A stretch of 64,000 nucleotides of DNA, from positions 620,001-684,000 of the forward strand of contig NZ_FXBQ01000001.1 of the NCBI RefSeq assembly GCF_900177545.1. The letters run 5' to 3'. This document shows positions 1 through 7,286 of this stretch, one piece after another (the first letter of the stretch is position 1; every line of letters starts with the position of its first letter). Source of the DNA: Maritimibacter sp. HL-12. Its GTDB lineage: Bacteria; Pseudomonadota; Alphaproteobacteria; Rhodobacterales; Rhodobacteraceae. The notes under the pieces are model-generated. The model saw only the letters and a program-made list of their open reading frames with translations. It made no database searches and was not told the origin of the DNA. The translations under genes were made by a program, and so were the position numbers.

Positions 1-297
1 GAACTCCGTTCGGGTCGTCAGCTGAAAACGAAGCGTGTCGAGGAACTGCGGGTAGTGGCGCTGCAGGATGCGAAACAGGTTTGCCACGTCGCGGCTGTAG
101 TCGTTGATGACTTCGGAACGCGGACGCGATGTCCGCCGCAGAAACACACCGCCCATTCCGAGGAACGGCTCGGCGTAGACCTGGTGGGGAATGCCATCGA
201 GGATCTTCACGATCCTCTTGGCCAGGTTGCGTTTGCCGCCGAGCCAGGGCGCGACGGGTTTCACCGGGGTGACCGGGGTCAGGGGGGAGCTTTCCAT
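1..297 (-). CDS. Dam-like (D12 class) DNA N6-adenine methyltransferase, N-terminal part, cut by window edge
   Basis: This gene is read from an ATG at 297 and stays open for 99 codons to the window edge. The N-terminus has the D12-class features: PWLGGKRNLAKRI at residues 17-29 (the GGK cofactor-binding element) and AEPFLGMGGVFL near residue 45 (motif I, FxGxG). NDYSRDVANLFRILQ follows, the usual acidic motif after motif I. The catalytic DPPY lies beyond the edge. It is the last visible gene of the late region, where Mu carries its DNA modification gene mom, so a role in protecting phage DNA from host restriction is likely by analogy. The family call is firm; the sequence specificity is unknown. 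Confidence 0.85.
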   Translation of the reverse strand, partial: MESSPLTPVTPVKPVAPWLGGKRNLAKRIVKILDGIPHQVYAEPFLGMGGVFLRRTSRPRSEVINDYSRDVANLFRILQRHYPQFLDTLRFQLTTRTEF

Positions 298-321
298 AAT
301 GCTCGAATCGCCTCAATCTGC

Positions 322-341
322 CCCTCCCTCGCGAGGGAGGG
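322..341. repeat. Perfect 20-bp palindrome upstream of the Dam-like gene
   Basis: The 20 bases read the same on both strands (arms CCCTCCCTCG and CGAGGGAGGG). It sits 25 to 44 bases upstream of the methylase ATG. With no unpaired loop and no T tract it is not a standard terminator, so a protein-binding site or part of a late promoter is also possible. Confidence 0.6.
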
Positions 342-400
342 AGCGGCCTTGAAGCACTGTGGGTCGGCGGGGTCGTGGGTGGAACTTCGGCCCCGTGTCG

Positions 401-420
401 GGGGGTGTTGGTGCACCCCC
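401..420. other. Hairpin after the peptidase gene, possible weak terminator
   Basis: GGGGGTG (401-407) pairs with CACCCCC (414-420) around a 6-base loop. A second imperfect hairpin (423-442, arms GCCTCC and GGAGGC) covers the stop codon of the upstream peptidase gene. Neither is followed by a T run on the minus strand. Together with the 322-341 palindrome they fill the 133-bp gap between two late genes. Confidence 0.4.
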
Positions 421-430
421 TGGCCTCCCG

Positions 431-919
431 TTAACCGGAGGCTTGAAGGCCCCGTTTAAAGGCCATGTTCAATTCGGAGGCCCGCAAGGCGAGATCGCCA
501 GGGGCGAGGGTGTAAGGCGCGGCGAGACCAAGCGCGTGGGCGCAAAGCTCGGAGCAGAACCACCGATCGGGGATCTGGCGGCGGGCTCTGAATACCTGGC
601 TGAACACGATACCCGGCAGATCGTATCCTGCGCCCAGTTCGGCCCGCGCAATCGAGAAGGCAGCGGGCGGATACCAAGGAGAAAGCGGCATCATGGCCCA
701 TCGGTTCGAGTGAAAAATAATCCGCTTTTCGCGCACGCCGCCATCGCGCCAGGAGGCCGAGATCGCCCTTCCCTGCCGGTGAAGCCCGCAATCGGATTTC
801 TCGATCGTTCCCCAGTCCACCAGCTCGACATGGCTGTAGGGCGACCGCGTCGAACTGCGAACCAGCCGGTCCGTCAACTTTCCGGTGCCGCAATAGAAGG
901 CTAGGCCCACGCGGCTCAT
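431..919 (-). CDS. Papain-like peptidase of the permuted NlpC/P60 (YiiX-like) type, phage late gene
   Basis: This 162-residue protein begins GLAFYCGTGKLTDRLVR and has a His in PYSHVEL (about residue 29) and a Cys in DRWFCSELCAHAL (about residue 122). His before Cys is the permuted order of YiiX/YebB-type members of the NlpC/P60 superfamily, which cut peptidoglycan peptides or hydrolyse lipid/amide bonds. Its ATG overlaps the stop of tail gene D (ATGA), so it is made with the baseplate hub. It may help wall penetration or processing during adsorption or release; that role is inferred from position. No signal peptide is seen. Confidence 0.65.
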   Translation of the reverse strand: MSRVGLAFYCGTGKLTDRLVRSSTRSPYSHVELVDWGTIEKSDCGLHRQGRAISASWRDGGVREKRIIFHSNRWAMMPLSPWYPPAAFSIARAELGAGYDLPGIVFSQVFRARRQIPDRWFCSELCAHALGLAAPYTLAPGDLALRASELNMAFKRGLQASG

Positions 920-1881
920 GCCGGCACCCCCTTCTTGAGCTCAAGTTCGGTCACCAGCGGTGGCATGCGGTGGGTGACGCGCTTGATGTACCACTCGCCC
1001 TCGAACCCGGGCTTGAGGCGGGCGATGATGGCCGTCCCCCCGGCGAAAGCGGCGGGATTGAAGTAGGCCAGCGTCACGTTGAGCGTCACCGCCTCGCGCT
1101 GTGCGCGCTTCAGCTCGGCCTCGGCCGCCCTCGCCGCCTCGGCCTCGGTGGCATAGACGTGGCGAAGCCGTTTCACCGGCTTCTCGTCACCAGCGGTGAC
1201 CTTGCGGGTCTCTCCCGCCTCGATGTCGCGCCACTCTGCCTCCACGGTGCCGTAGTTGCCCCGTTCCTCGAGCTGCCAGGTCCAGTCCGAAATCCCTACC
1301 GGGACCACACGGATCGGCACAATCGGCTCGCCCTCGGCATTGATCCCTTCGTTCTTGGGCACCACTACCAGCTTCTGCGCAGCGGGTTTGACAATGGCGT
1401 CAAGTTCCGCCGCGAGGCGGGTCAGGAAATGAAGATCGCTCTCGGCGGTCTGCGCGAGAAACGGGTAGAAGGTCGCGCCGATCCCGGCTTCAACCGTCGG
1501 AGACAGCCCGGCCTCGCTCGCGATCTGGCCAACGATGTCGGACAGGGTTTTCTCCTCCCACGCGCGCGACTTCGGCGCGCGCAGCGGACCGGCCATATCG
1601 GCGGCGGTGCCGGTAATCGTCATCGTGCGCACCGGGCCTTCGCCGCTCACCCCGTCGAGCGCAAAACTGCCCAGCCAGGTGAGCCCGGTTTCGCGGTAGC
1701 CGAGCGAGACGTCGATCATTGCGCCGCGTTCGGGGATCTCCAGCACACCGCCTGCATCGTCGAGCGTGATCTCCACGCGGTCGGCCCCGTCGCCGTCGTC
1801 GTCCGTCACCTCTACCATCAGGAGCCGCGCGGCGGCGGCAAAGGCGTTGCCGTCGATCGTGATCTTGTGTTTGGGATGCAT
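916..1881 (-). CDS. D: P2 GpD-like late control / baseplate hub protein
   Basis: This 321-residue protein belongs to the phage late control D family, equivalent to the T4 gp27-type hub that links tail tube, spike and baseplate. The N-terminus (HKITIDGNAFAAAARLLMVEV), the TWLGSFALDGV element and the C-terminal GEWYIKRVTHRM segment are typical. The middle part (EKTLSDIVGQIASEAGLSP, DLHFLTRLAAELDAI) matches the second tube-like domain. It starts with an ATG that shares a base with the stop of X (TGATG). It closes the P2-order tail block U-X-D. Confidence 0.92.
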   Translation of the reverse strand: MHPKHKITIDGNAFAAAARLLMVEVTDDDGDGADRVEITLDDAGGVLEIPERGAMIDVSLGYRETGLTWLGSFALDGVSGEGPVRTMTITGTAADMAGPLRAPKSRAWEEKTLSDIVGQIASEAGLSPTVEAGIGATFYPFLAQTAESDLHFLTRLAAELDAIVKPAAQKLVVVPKNEGINAEGEPIVPIRVVPVGISDWTWQLEERGNYGTVEAEWRDIEAGETRKVTAGDEKPVKRLRHVYATEAEAARAAEAELKRAQREAVTLNVTLAYFNPAAFAGGTAIIARLKPGFEGEWYIKRVTHRMPPLVTELELKKGVPA

Positions 1882-2090
1882 CAGCCGCGCCCCCAGAGCC
1901 GCAAGACGCCGGTGTCAACCGGTTCCTCCACCTCCGGCAGGACGATAATCTGCCCGGGCTCGTAGATCGGCCCCAGAGCCGCAAGACCAGGGTTTGCAGC
2001 GAGCACGGCGGGAACATGGTGCTGCGAACCAAGTTCGGCCTTGCAGATTGCATCCAGCATGTCGCCCTGGCGTGTGCGGTAGGTCTTCAT
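1881..2090 (-). CDS. X: P2 GpX-like tail protein with LysM-type fold
   Basis: This 69-residue protein opens with KTYRTRQGDMLDAIC and ends GQIIVLPEVE, the usual beginning and end of the phage tail X / LysM-like family. The equivalents bind near the tail terminator and hub. Its ATG overlaps the stop of U (ATGA) and its stop overlaps the start of D, so it sits tightly inside the U-X-D cluster. Confidence 0.88.
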   Translation of the reverse strand: MKTYRTRQGDMLDAICKAELGSQHHVPAVLAANPGLAALGPIYEPGQIIVLPEVEEPVDTGVLRLWGRG

Positions 2091-2485
2091 CCGTGATAGG
2101 CCCTAAGCGTGATGGTGAACTCGATCTTTCGCGGCGCGCCGTCGGCCATGAGGAAGCTCTTGGTCTCCTCGATGTTCTGGATCACCCACAGGCCCCAGAC
2201 CCAGCCCCCGCCGTCGACCAGCATCATCGGTGTCGGCACTGCAGCTCCGGCCATGGCCCGCATCCGGTCGACCTGCCGCAGACCACCGGAAAAATGCGGG
2301 TAGATGACCCCTTCGAGGGTGATGATATCCTCACCGGGGCCGAGGTACTGCAGGCCCTCGGGCACCCCCAGGCGTGGCACCGGTTCCCAGCGCCATGACG
2401 AGCTCCGCCGCGCAATCTGATGGCTCGGGGCCGATGCCCCGAACCGAAACAGCCCGAGCGCCATCATCACCAGATCACCGAGCAT
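2087..2485 (-). CDS. U: P2 GpU-like tail protein
   Basis: This 132-residue protein matches the phage P2 GpU family: an ALGLFRFG start, then WRWEPVPRLG, LQYLGPGEDIITLEGVIYPHF, and a WGLWVIQNIEETKSFLMADGAP ending. Members are tail completion or tube-terminator-associated proteins. The start lies 11 bases inside the end of the tape measure gene. Confidence 0.9.
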   Translation of the reverse strand: MLGDLVMMALGLFRFGASAPSHQIARRSSSWRWEPVPRLGVPEGLQYLGPGEDIITLEGVIYPHFSGGLRQVDRMRAMAGAAVPTPMMLVDGGGWVWGLWVIQNIEETKSFLMADGAPRKIEFTITLRAYHG

Positions 2486-4634
2486 AGGCCCCTCCGTCGT
2501 GCAGCGCGAAACCTGCGGCGCGGGCCTTCTTCTCGATCCGCCGCATCACCGAGCGCGCGATCTCTTCGGCCGACTGGCCCGGAGTAGCGTGGATGTGGAT
2601 GTCGCCGATGCTGAAGCTGCCCCCGCCCGCCGCGCCGCCCGCCCGCAAGGTGCGGGCCGATACCACCCGTCCGTCGGTCGCGGGCTCGAAAAACTCCTGG
2701 CCCTCCTCGTTGATCGCATAGAGGAACCCGGCCCGCACGGGGCCACCAAGCGCGCGCTGCCCGCCCGGCGTGATCGGCTCGCCTGCATAATGGGGGCTGT
2801 AGGGATAGTCGGTGGCCTGGCGGCTCATCCCGGCCGTCATGGCGGCACTCTGTGCGGGCGACATCCCGACCGGATCGAAGGTGGCCGCCGTCTTGAGGGC
2901 GGCAACCACCGGCGCGACAATCCCGCCAAGCCGCGAGAACATCGCACCGATGGCGTCGAGGATCGGCCCGAGCGCCGCGCGCGCAACTTCCCAGGCGGCG
3001 GCGATCGGGTTGGTTGCGATCAGCAGGTCGATCACCGGTTTGATCGAGGTGTCCCAGTTGTCGGAAAAGAAACCCCCGATCGCCGAGAGCACGGTGTCGA
3101 ACGTGTTCTTCAACGCCTCCCATCCCCGCTCGATCGCGTCGGTGACCCCGAGCTTGTCCATCACCGGCTTGATCACACCCTCCCAGACCAGCCGGAGCGG
3201 AAACGAGATCAGCCCGTAGTACTTGAGCATGGCATTCTTCAGCCCGCCCCAGCTGCGCTTCACGCCTTCAACGGCAAGGTCGCTGTCGCGCTGAAACACG
3301 CCGGTGAGGAACGTGCCAAAGCCACCGAAGGTGTCCTCGACATCGGCCCAGAGATCGCGAAACCAGGCGGTGATGCCATCCCAGTTCGAATAGATCAGCC
3401 AGGCCCCCCCGGCGATGGCGGCGATGGTCAATCCGATCGGGGTGAAAAGCGCCGCGCGGCCGAGCCAGAGGAGTGCGCGGCCCACCATCCTCAGCGCGAA
3501 CGCGCTGAGGCGCGCGGCACCAGTCAGTTTGAAAAGGCCTTTGCCAACGAGCAAGAGGCCGAGGCCCAGCTTTGCAAAGCCAAGCACGAGCCCGAGCACC
3601 ACCTTCCCCATCAGCAGCGCCGCCGCGAACCAGGCGAGGTTCTCCCACCCGCCGAGCAGCGCCGCCGTTGCCTCCAGCCAGGGATAGAGCTCCTGCCACA
3701 CCTCCCATGCCCCGACACCGAACGCCTTGATGCCGCGAAGCACCGCCAGGATGTGATCGCCGACCACCTCGGCCATCGCCTGCAGCCGCCCGTCGGCCGC
3801 CATCTCGTCGAGCAGATCGAGGAGCGCGCGCAGCTCGCCCTTGAGAAACTCGAACGCGCCGCTCGCCATGATCATCCGCTGGAACTTGGCCCAGTGGTCG
3901 GCAACGTTGGAGAGCATGCCGTCGAAGGTGTTCGACAGGTTCTCCATGGAGCCTGCGAACTTCGCGTCGAAGATTTCCGTGAGCGTTGCCTCGATCGCCG
4001 CCCGGTCGCTCGCCAGGGCGCGCATGGTTTTCGACTGTCCGTCGAGCGTGTAGGCGTATTCGATGTAATCGCCCACCTTCGCTGCCTTGATCCCGAACTC
4101 CTTGAGCCGCTCGTTCTCCCCGGTCACCGCGTCGGCCACCGCCTCCACCGCCTGGATCAGCGGCTTTCCCATCGCCGCAGAGGTGTCGCCGAGGGTCTGA
4201 AGGAGCCCGTTGGTCGGATCCAGCCCGTAGGCGCGCAGCTTCACGAAGGCGTCCATGACCCCATCGAGCTCGTAGGGCGTCTTGACCGCGAACTCCTCGA
4301 CCCAGCCCATCGCGGCCTTCGCCGCCTCGGCGGAGCCCTCGGTGGTCGTGAGGATCGTCTGGAATTTCTCGAACTGTCGTGACGGCCCGAGCAGGGCAAG
4401 GCCCAGCGCGGTGACCGCGCCGGTATAGGCCACCATCATCGTGCTGCCCCGCCTCGCCGCGGTACCGACATCCCCGAGACCGGACTTCATCATCCGCGCG
4501 CCACGGGTGACGGTCTGGGCATGCCGCATCATGCCCTGCCCCCCGATACGCTCGATCGCCTGCATCGCCTTGCGCGCCGGGGCCGTCGCCTTGTCGACGA
4601 GCTTCAGGATCAGTTCGATGTTCAGATCACTCAT
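2475..4634 (-). CDS. T: Tail tape measure protein (P2 GpT-like)
   Basis: This 719-residue protein sets tail length and is threaded through the tail tube. The N-terminus (SDLNIELILKLVDKATAPARKAMQAI) is typical of TP901-family tape measures. The AKAAMGWVEEFAVKTPYELDGVM region (about residues 105-130) is the conserved core. Hydrophobic segments around residues 340-420 probably reach the host membrane. A GGPVRAGFLYAINEEGQEFFEPATDG motif near the C-terminus is common in these proteins. The start chosen is the ATG at 4634, which overlaps the end of E' by 8 bases; an upstream start at 4664 would cover E' more deeply. Confidence 0.93.
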   Translation of the reverse strand: MSDLNIELILKLVDKATAPARKAMQAIERIGGQGMMRHAQTVTRGARMMKSGLGDVGTAARRGSTMMVAYTGAVTALGLALLGPSRQFEKFQTILTTTEGSAEAAKAAMGWVEEFAVKTPYELDGVMDAFVKLRAYGLDPTNGLLQTLGDTSAAMGKPLIQAVEAVADAVTGENERLKEFGIKAAKVGDYIEYAYTLDGQSKTMRALASDRAAIEATLTEIFDAKFAGSMENLSNTFDGMLSNVADHWAKFQRMIMASGAFEFLKGELRALLDLLDEMAADGRLQAMAEVVGDHILAVLRGIKAFGVGAWEVWQELYPWLEATAALLGGWENLAWFAAALLMGKVVLGLVLGFAKLGLGLLLVGKGLFKLTGAARLSAFALRMVGRALLWLGRAALFTPIGLTIAAIAGGAWLIYSNWDGITAWFRDLWADVEDTFGGFGTFLTGVFQRDSDLAVEGVKRSWGGLKNAMLKYYGLISFPLRLVWEGVIKPVMDKLGVTDAIERGWEALKNTFDTVLSAIGGFFSDNWDTSIKPVIDLLIATNPIAAAWEVARAALGPILDAIGAMFSRLGGIVAPVVAALKTAATFDPVGMSPAQSAAMTAGMSRQATDYPYSPHYAGEPITPGGQRALGGPVRAGFLYAINEEGQEFFEPATDGRVVSARTLRAGGAAGGGSFSIGDIHIHATPGQSAEEIARSVMRRIEKKARAAGFALHDGGAYAR

Positions 4635-4755
4635 CGGGTCCGTCCGTTTTCGGCGCGCGGTCAAGTGCCAGTTCGTGCCAGCGGCTCAGCTCTTCGAGGC
4701 TCATGTCGACCATCTCCGAAGGCGGCCAGTGGAAGACGACGGCGATGTTCGCCAT
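4627..4755 (-). CDS. E': P2 GpE'-like tail assembly chaperone extension (small overlapping ORF)
   Basis: This 42-codon ORF encodes MANIAVVFHWPPSEMVDMSL and continues LEELSRWHELA. That is the signature of the small P2 GpE family (hydrophobic start, HWPPSEM, MSLEEL, W). It lies one base back in frame from gene E and overlaps the start of the tape measure gene by 8 bases. In P2 this segment is made mainly as the C-terminal extension of E through a -1 ribosomal frameshift, and the same arrangement is present here. It may also start independently at the ATG at 4755, which is preceded by a GGAGGAGG stretch. Confidence 0.85.
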   Translation of the reverse strand: MANIAVVFHWPPSEMVDMSLEELSRWHELALDRAPKTDGPDE

Positions 4756-4775
4756 CGCCTCCTCCACATCCTCGA

Positions 4776-5081
4776 CTAGTTGAGGCGCAGCTCCGCCTCC
4801 GCCTCGGCCTTCGCTTCCGGGGTCATAAAAAAACCGACCACCCGCGCCGCGAGGGTCATGAAGTCGGCCGGGTCCAGCCCGGCGACCTCGTCCGGCAGCA
4901 GAGCGGGTTGGGAAATACGCGGCAGAAGGACGCTCAGCGCGTTCACGTCCATCTGCAACACGTTGGTGAGCTTCAACCCGCGAAGCGCCCCCACGGACGG
5001 AATTCGGATCGCCACTTCGCGGATCTCCTCATCGCCCCGCTTGATTGGCTGAAGCAGCCGCACAGTGCCTTCATCGTGCAT
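4776..5081 (-). CDS. E: P2 GpE-like tail assembly chaperone (zero-frame product)
   Basis: This 101-residue protein lies between the tube protein and tape measure genes, the fixed place for tail assembly chaperones that coat the tape measure during tube polymerisation. VRLLQPIKRGDEEIREVAIR and LPPRIS-like segments are typical of P2-type E proteins. Codons 84-85 (FF) lie on a run of seven T residues; a -1 shift there skips the stop at 4776 and continues through E', giving a 151-residue fusion. The zero-frame product ends shortly after the shift site. Confidence 0.88.
   Translation of the reverse strand: MHDEGTVRLLQPIKRGDEEIREVAIRIPSVGALRGLKLTNVLQMDVNALSVLLPRISQPALLPDEVAGLDPADFMTLAARVVGFFMTPEAKAEAEAELRLN
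4827..4833 (-). other. Programmed -1 frameshift slippery site in tail gene E
   Basis: On the coding strand codons 83-86 read GGT TTT TTT ATG, a run of seven T. Slipping back one base after the second TTT gives TAT GAC CCC and stays open without a stop through 66 codons, which include the whole E' sequence. P2 produces E+E' by a -1 shift on a similar T run. The fusion would be 85 + 66 = 151 residues, close to the size of the P2 product. The open frame and the slippery run are seen directly; shift efficiency is unknown. Confidence 0.85.
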
Positions 5082-5093
5082 TTCAAGCCCTCC

Positions 5094-5594
5094 TTAAATG
5101 CCCATTGCGCGGCGGATCTCGGCGAGTTGGTCAACACCGCCGACCTTGCGGATCCCGGCGGCAAGATCGATCTCCCAGATCTCATCGCCGTTGATCTCCA
5201 GCCGGTAATAGCGGACGTCCATAGCGAGCTTGAGGTTGGATCCCTCACCCGGCTTGAGCGTACCGACTTCCGGCGCGGTGATCAGACCGCTCACAGTCGC
5301 GATGATGGTATCGGCGTCGCCGCCGCCTTCGGCCGAGGCGGCGGCGGGCCGGAACACGAAGCGCTGGACGGTACCGAGCATCTTCATCACATCGACCGGC
5401 CACTCGGCGAAGGTCAGATCGGCGGTCATGCCCTCGGTGCCCATGTCGATGCCGACAGGACCGTCCTGGCCTGCACCACGGTGCGCCTCGGTCTGGATCT
5501 TGACCTGCGGAAGAGTGCCCTCGGTGAGCCGACCAAAGTAGCTCACGCCATCGACGAAGGCGTTGAAGTTTCGGATCTTGCGGGGGTAGGCCAT
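5094..5594 (-). CDS. FII: Major tail tube protein (P2 FII-like)
   Basis: This 166-residue protein is of the P2 FII family that polymerises into the inner tail tube. The N-terminus (AYPRKIRNFNAFVDGVSYFG), the DMGTEGMTADLTFAEW core and the C-terminal segment (MDVRYYRLEINGDEIWEIDL) are characteristic. It follows the sheath gene by 14 bases and has a GGAGGA ribosome site. It precedes gene E in P2 order. Confidence 0.95.
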   Translation of the reverse strand: MAYPRKIRNFNAFVDGVSYFGRLTEGTLPQVKIQTEAHRGAGQDGPVGIDMGTEGMTADLTFAEWPVDVMKMLGTVQRFVFRPAAASAEGGGDADTIIATVSGLITAPEVGTLKPGEGSNLKLAMDVRYYRLEINGDEIWEIDLAAGIRKVGGVDQLAEIRRAMGI

Positions 5595-5608
5595 CTGTCA
5601 GGTCCTCC

Positions 5609-6793
5609 TTAGGCGGTTGCCACGACCTCCGCGACCAGTTCCTCGTAGTAGGAACCCTCGCGGTGGGCGCGGAAGGTGAGGTGTTCGAGCGGAGCGGGCG
5701 GCTCGATGTCGAAGTCGATGGTGAGCTTGCCGGCCTTCAGATCGGCTTCGGTGTTGAGCTCGGGGTCGATCCAGACCTTGCCGCCCAGGAGGGCACCGCG
5801 GGCAACGAGCTGGTTGATGTAGGCCTGCACGCTGTCGCGGATATCGAGGAGCAGCTGCACCGAGAACGGCCGGTCCATCGCCCAGCGGTGGGCGCTCTCG
5901 ACACTCTCATAGACCATGTCGGCCGTGCGCCGGACGGCGTAGAACGCCCAGAGGGGATCGTCCGAGGTGGACCGGTTGCCCCAGGCGCGGAACCCCTCGT
6001 CGCGTACGAAGGTGATGATGCCGTGCTCGGTGAGGCGATTGGCCTCGGTGTTCGGATCGCTGAGCTTGTAGCCGATCGGACGCGACGTGCCTGCGATACC
6101 CTTTGCAAGCTGGTTAGACGCGCCCCACCAGAACCCCCGCTCGCCATCGACGCGCGACTGGATCCCGGCAACCACGGCAGACCCGGGACGGCTGACATAA
6201 TCGGCCAGAGTGGTGTCGTAGACGAGCACATGGGGGTCGACGATCGCGAGCCGCTGGCTGCCGAAAAGCCCCTCGTAGGCGATCGCGTCGGCTTCGTTGG
6301 TGTTCGGGCTCTCGATGTAACCAAAGGCCATGAGCTGATCGACGATGCTCGTCAACGCCACCGCCACGGGGTTCTTCACCGCCGGGTCGGTCGGTTTCGT
6401 ATGCCCGGGCGCGGCCAGCAGCTTCGGCGTCTGGCCGGTGAGAGCCTGCGCGGTCAGCAGCGCCCAGCAGCCGGTTTGCAGCGTTTCGTCGCCGACCACG
6501 TTGGCTTCGGTCGCAGCGGCGTCTAGGCCTTCCTCGACGCGGATGACGATCACTGCCGCAGCCTGTTCGCGATAGGCGGCAGTATAGGCGTCTTTCAGGG
6601 TGCCGCCGGCGCCCAGCGAGGCGGCCATGCGCGGGCCGGTAATCAGAACCGGCGTGTCCGCAGGGAACACGGCCTCATCGGCGTCCGGGGCCGTGCCTAC
6701 GAACCCGATGATCGAGGACTTCACCGTGCGGATCGGGCGCAGGCCGTCATCGACCTCCGTGACCTCGCAGCCGTGCAGGAAATAGTCAGGCAT
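5609..6793 (-). CDS. FI: Contractile tail sheath protein (P2 FI-like)
   Basis: This 394-residue protein is the contractile sheath, so the phage is a myovirus. It begins PDYFLHGCEVTEVDDGLRPI followed by VKSSIIGFVGTAPDADEAVFP, the usual P2 FI N-terminus. It contains AIVDPHVLVYDTTLADYVSRPGSA and GFWWGASNQLAKGI in the middle, and ends with the C-terminal domain starting near DIRDSVQAYINQLVARGALLG. The length matches the P2-type family. A GGAGG ribosome site precedes the ATG. Confidence 0.96.
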   Translation of the reverse strand: MPDYFLHGCEVTEVDDGLRPIRTVKSSIIGFVGTAPDADEAVFPADTPVLITGPRMAASLGAGGTLKDAYTAAYREQAAAVIVIRVEEGLDAAATEANVVGDETLQTGCWALLTAQALTGQTPKLLAAPGHTKPTDPAVKNPVAVALTSIVDQLMAFGYIESPNTNEADAIAYEGLFGSQRLAIVDPHVLVYDTTLADYVSRPGSAVVAGIQSRVDGERGFWWGASNQLAKGIAGTSRPIGYKLSDPNTEANRLTEHGIITFVRDEGFRAWGNRSTSDDPLWAFYAVRRTADMVYESVESAHRWAMDRPFSVQLLLDIRDSVQAYINQLVARGALLGGKVWIDPELNTEADLKAGKLTIDFDIEPPAPLEHLTFRAHREGSYYEELVAEVVATA

Positions 6794-6842
6794 TGGAGCC
6801 TCCTTGGTTGAAGATGGTCGATAGCAACATCAGCGTTCTCCT

Positions 6843-7286
6843 TCAGAACATCGCCGCCACGGCAGCGGCCTCGGGGGGCACCGGGGGCCAGGACGCATCG
6901 GCGGTGATATCGGCGTCGGGGTTTTCGGCGAGCGCGGCGGCGGTGGCCCGCATCGCCGCGACCCATTCGAGCGCGGCGGTGACGCCCGCGAGCAGGGACA
7001 CCTGGTCCGGGCTGCGGTCGGGCTCGGGCACGCCGGACGCAATCGCCGCCGCCGTCGCCATGTTCATTTGCGCCTCGGCGGATGCATGCGCGTAGATGCG
7101 CGCGCGGCATTCGGCTTTGGCCGCGCTCAGGCGCAGATCATCACTTTTGGGTAATACCTGATCGAGTTCGTCGGCGCTCAAAATCCGATCACTTGTCACC
7201 AGCTTGATTGAGCCGTCGGCAAGGATCACACTGTCCTCTCCGAAGGTGGCCCGAACCACGTCGTGCACATTTTGGAAATGGTCCAT
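6843..7286 (-). CDS. Tail fibre-associated protein (probable fibre assembly or small fibre accessory)
   Basis: This 147-residue protein is placed directly after the tail fibre gene, where P2-type phages carry the fibre chaperone gene G. I do not recognise a known chaperone domain. The C-terminal half is alanine-rich and helical (GVTAALEWVAAMRATAAALAE), somewhat like other small fibre-assembly proteins. The ATG overlaps the fibre stop (TGATG), so the two are translationally coupled. The function is inferred from position only. Confidence 0.55.
   Translation of the reverse strand: MDHFQNVHDVVRATFGEDSVILADGSIKLVTSDRILSADELDQVLPKSDDLRLSAAKAECRARIYAHASAEAQMNMATAAAIASGVPEPDRSPDQVSLLAGVTAALEWVAAMRATAAALAENPDADITADASWPPVPPEAAAVAAMF

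Noticed and set aside
55-459. 134-codon plus-strand ORF at the left edge
   Set aside because: It is the shadow of the Dam-like gene on the minus strand, which has recognised motifs; the plus frame has no protein-like character.
2499-4382. 627-codon plus-strand ORF
   Set aside because: It lies antisense to the tape measure gene, with the Arg/His/Pro-rich composition expected from the complement of a GC-rich gene.
5591-5604. GGACCTGACAG before the tube gene as late promoter site
   Set aside because: Only one half-site is present; the sequence is mostly the ribosome site of the gene.
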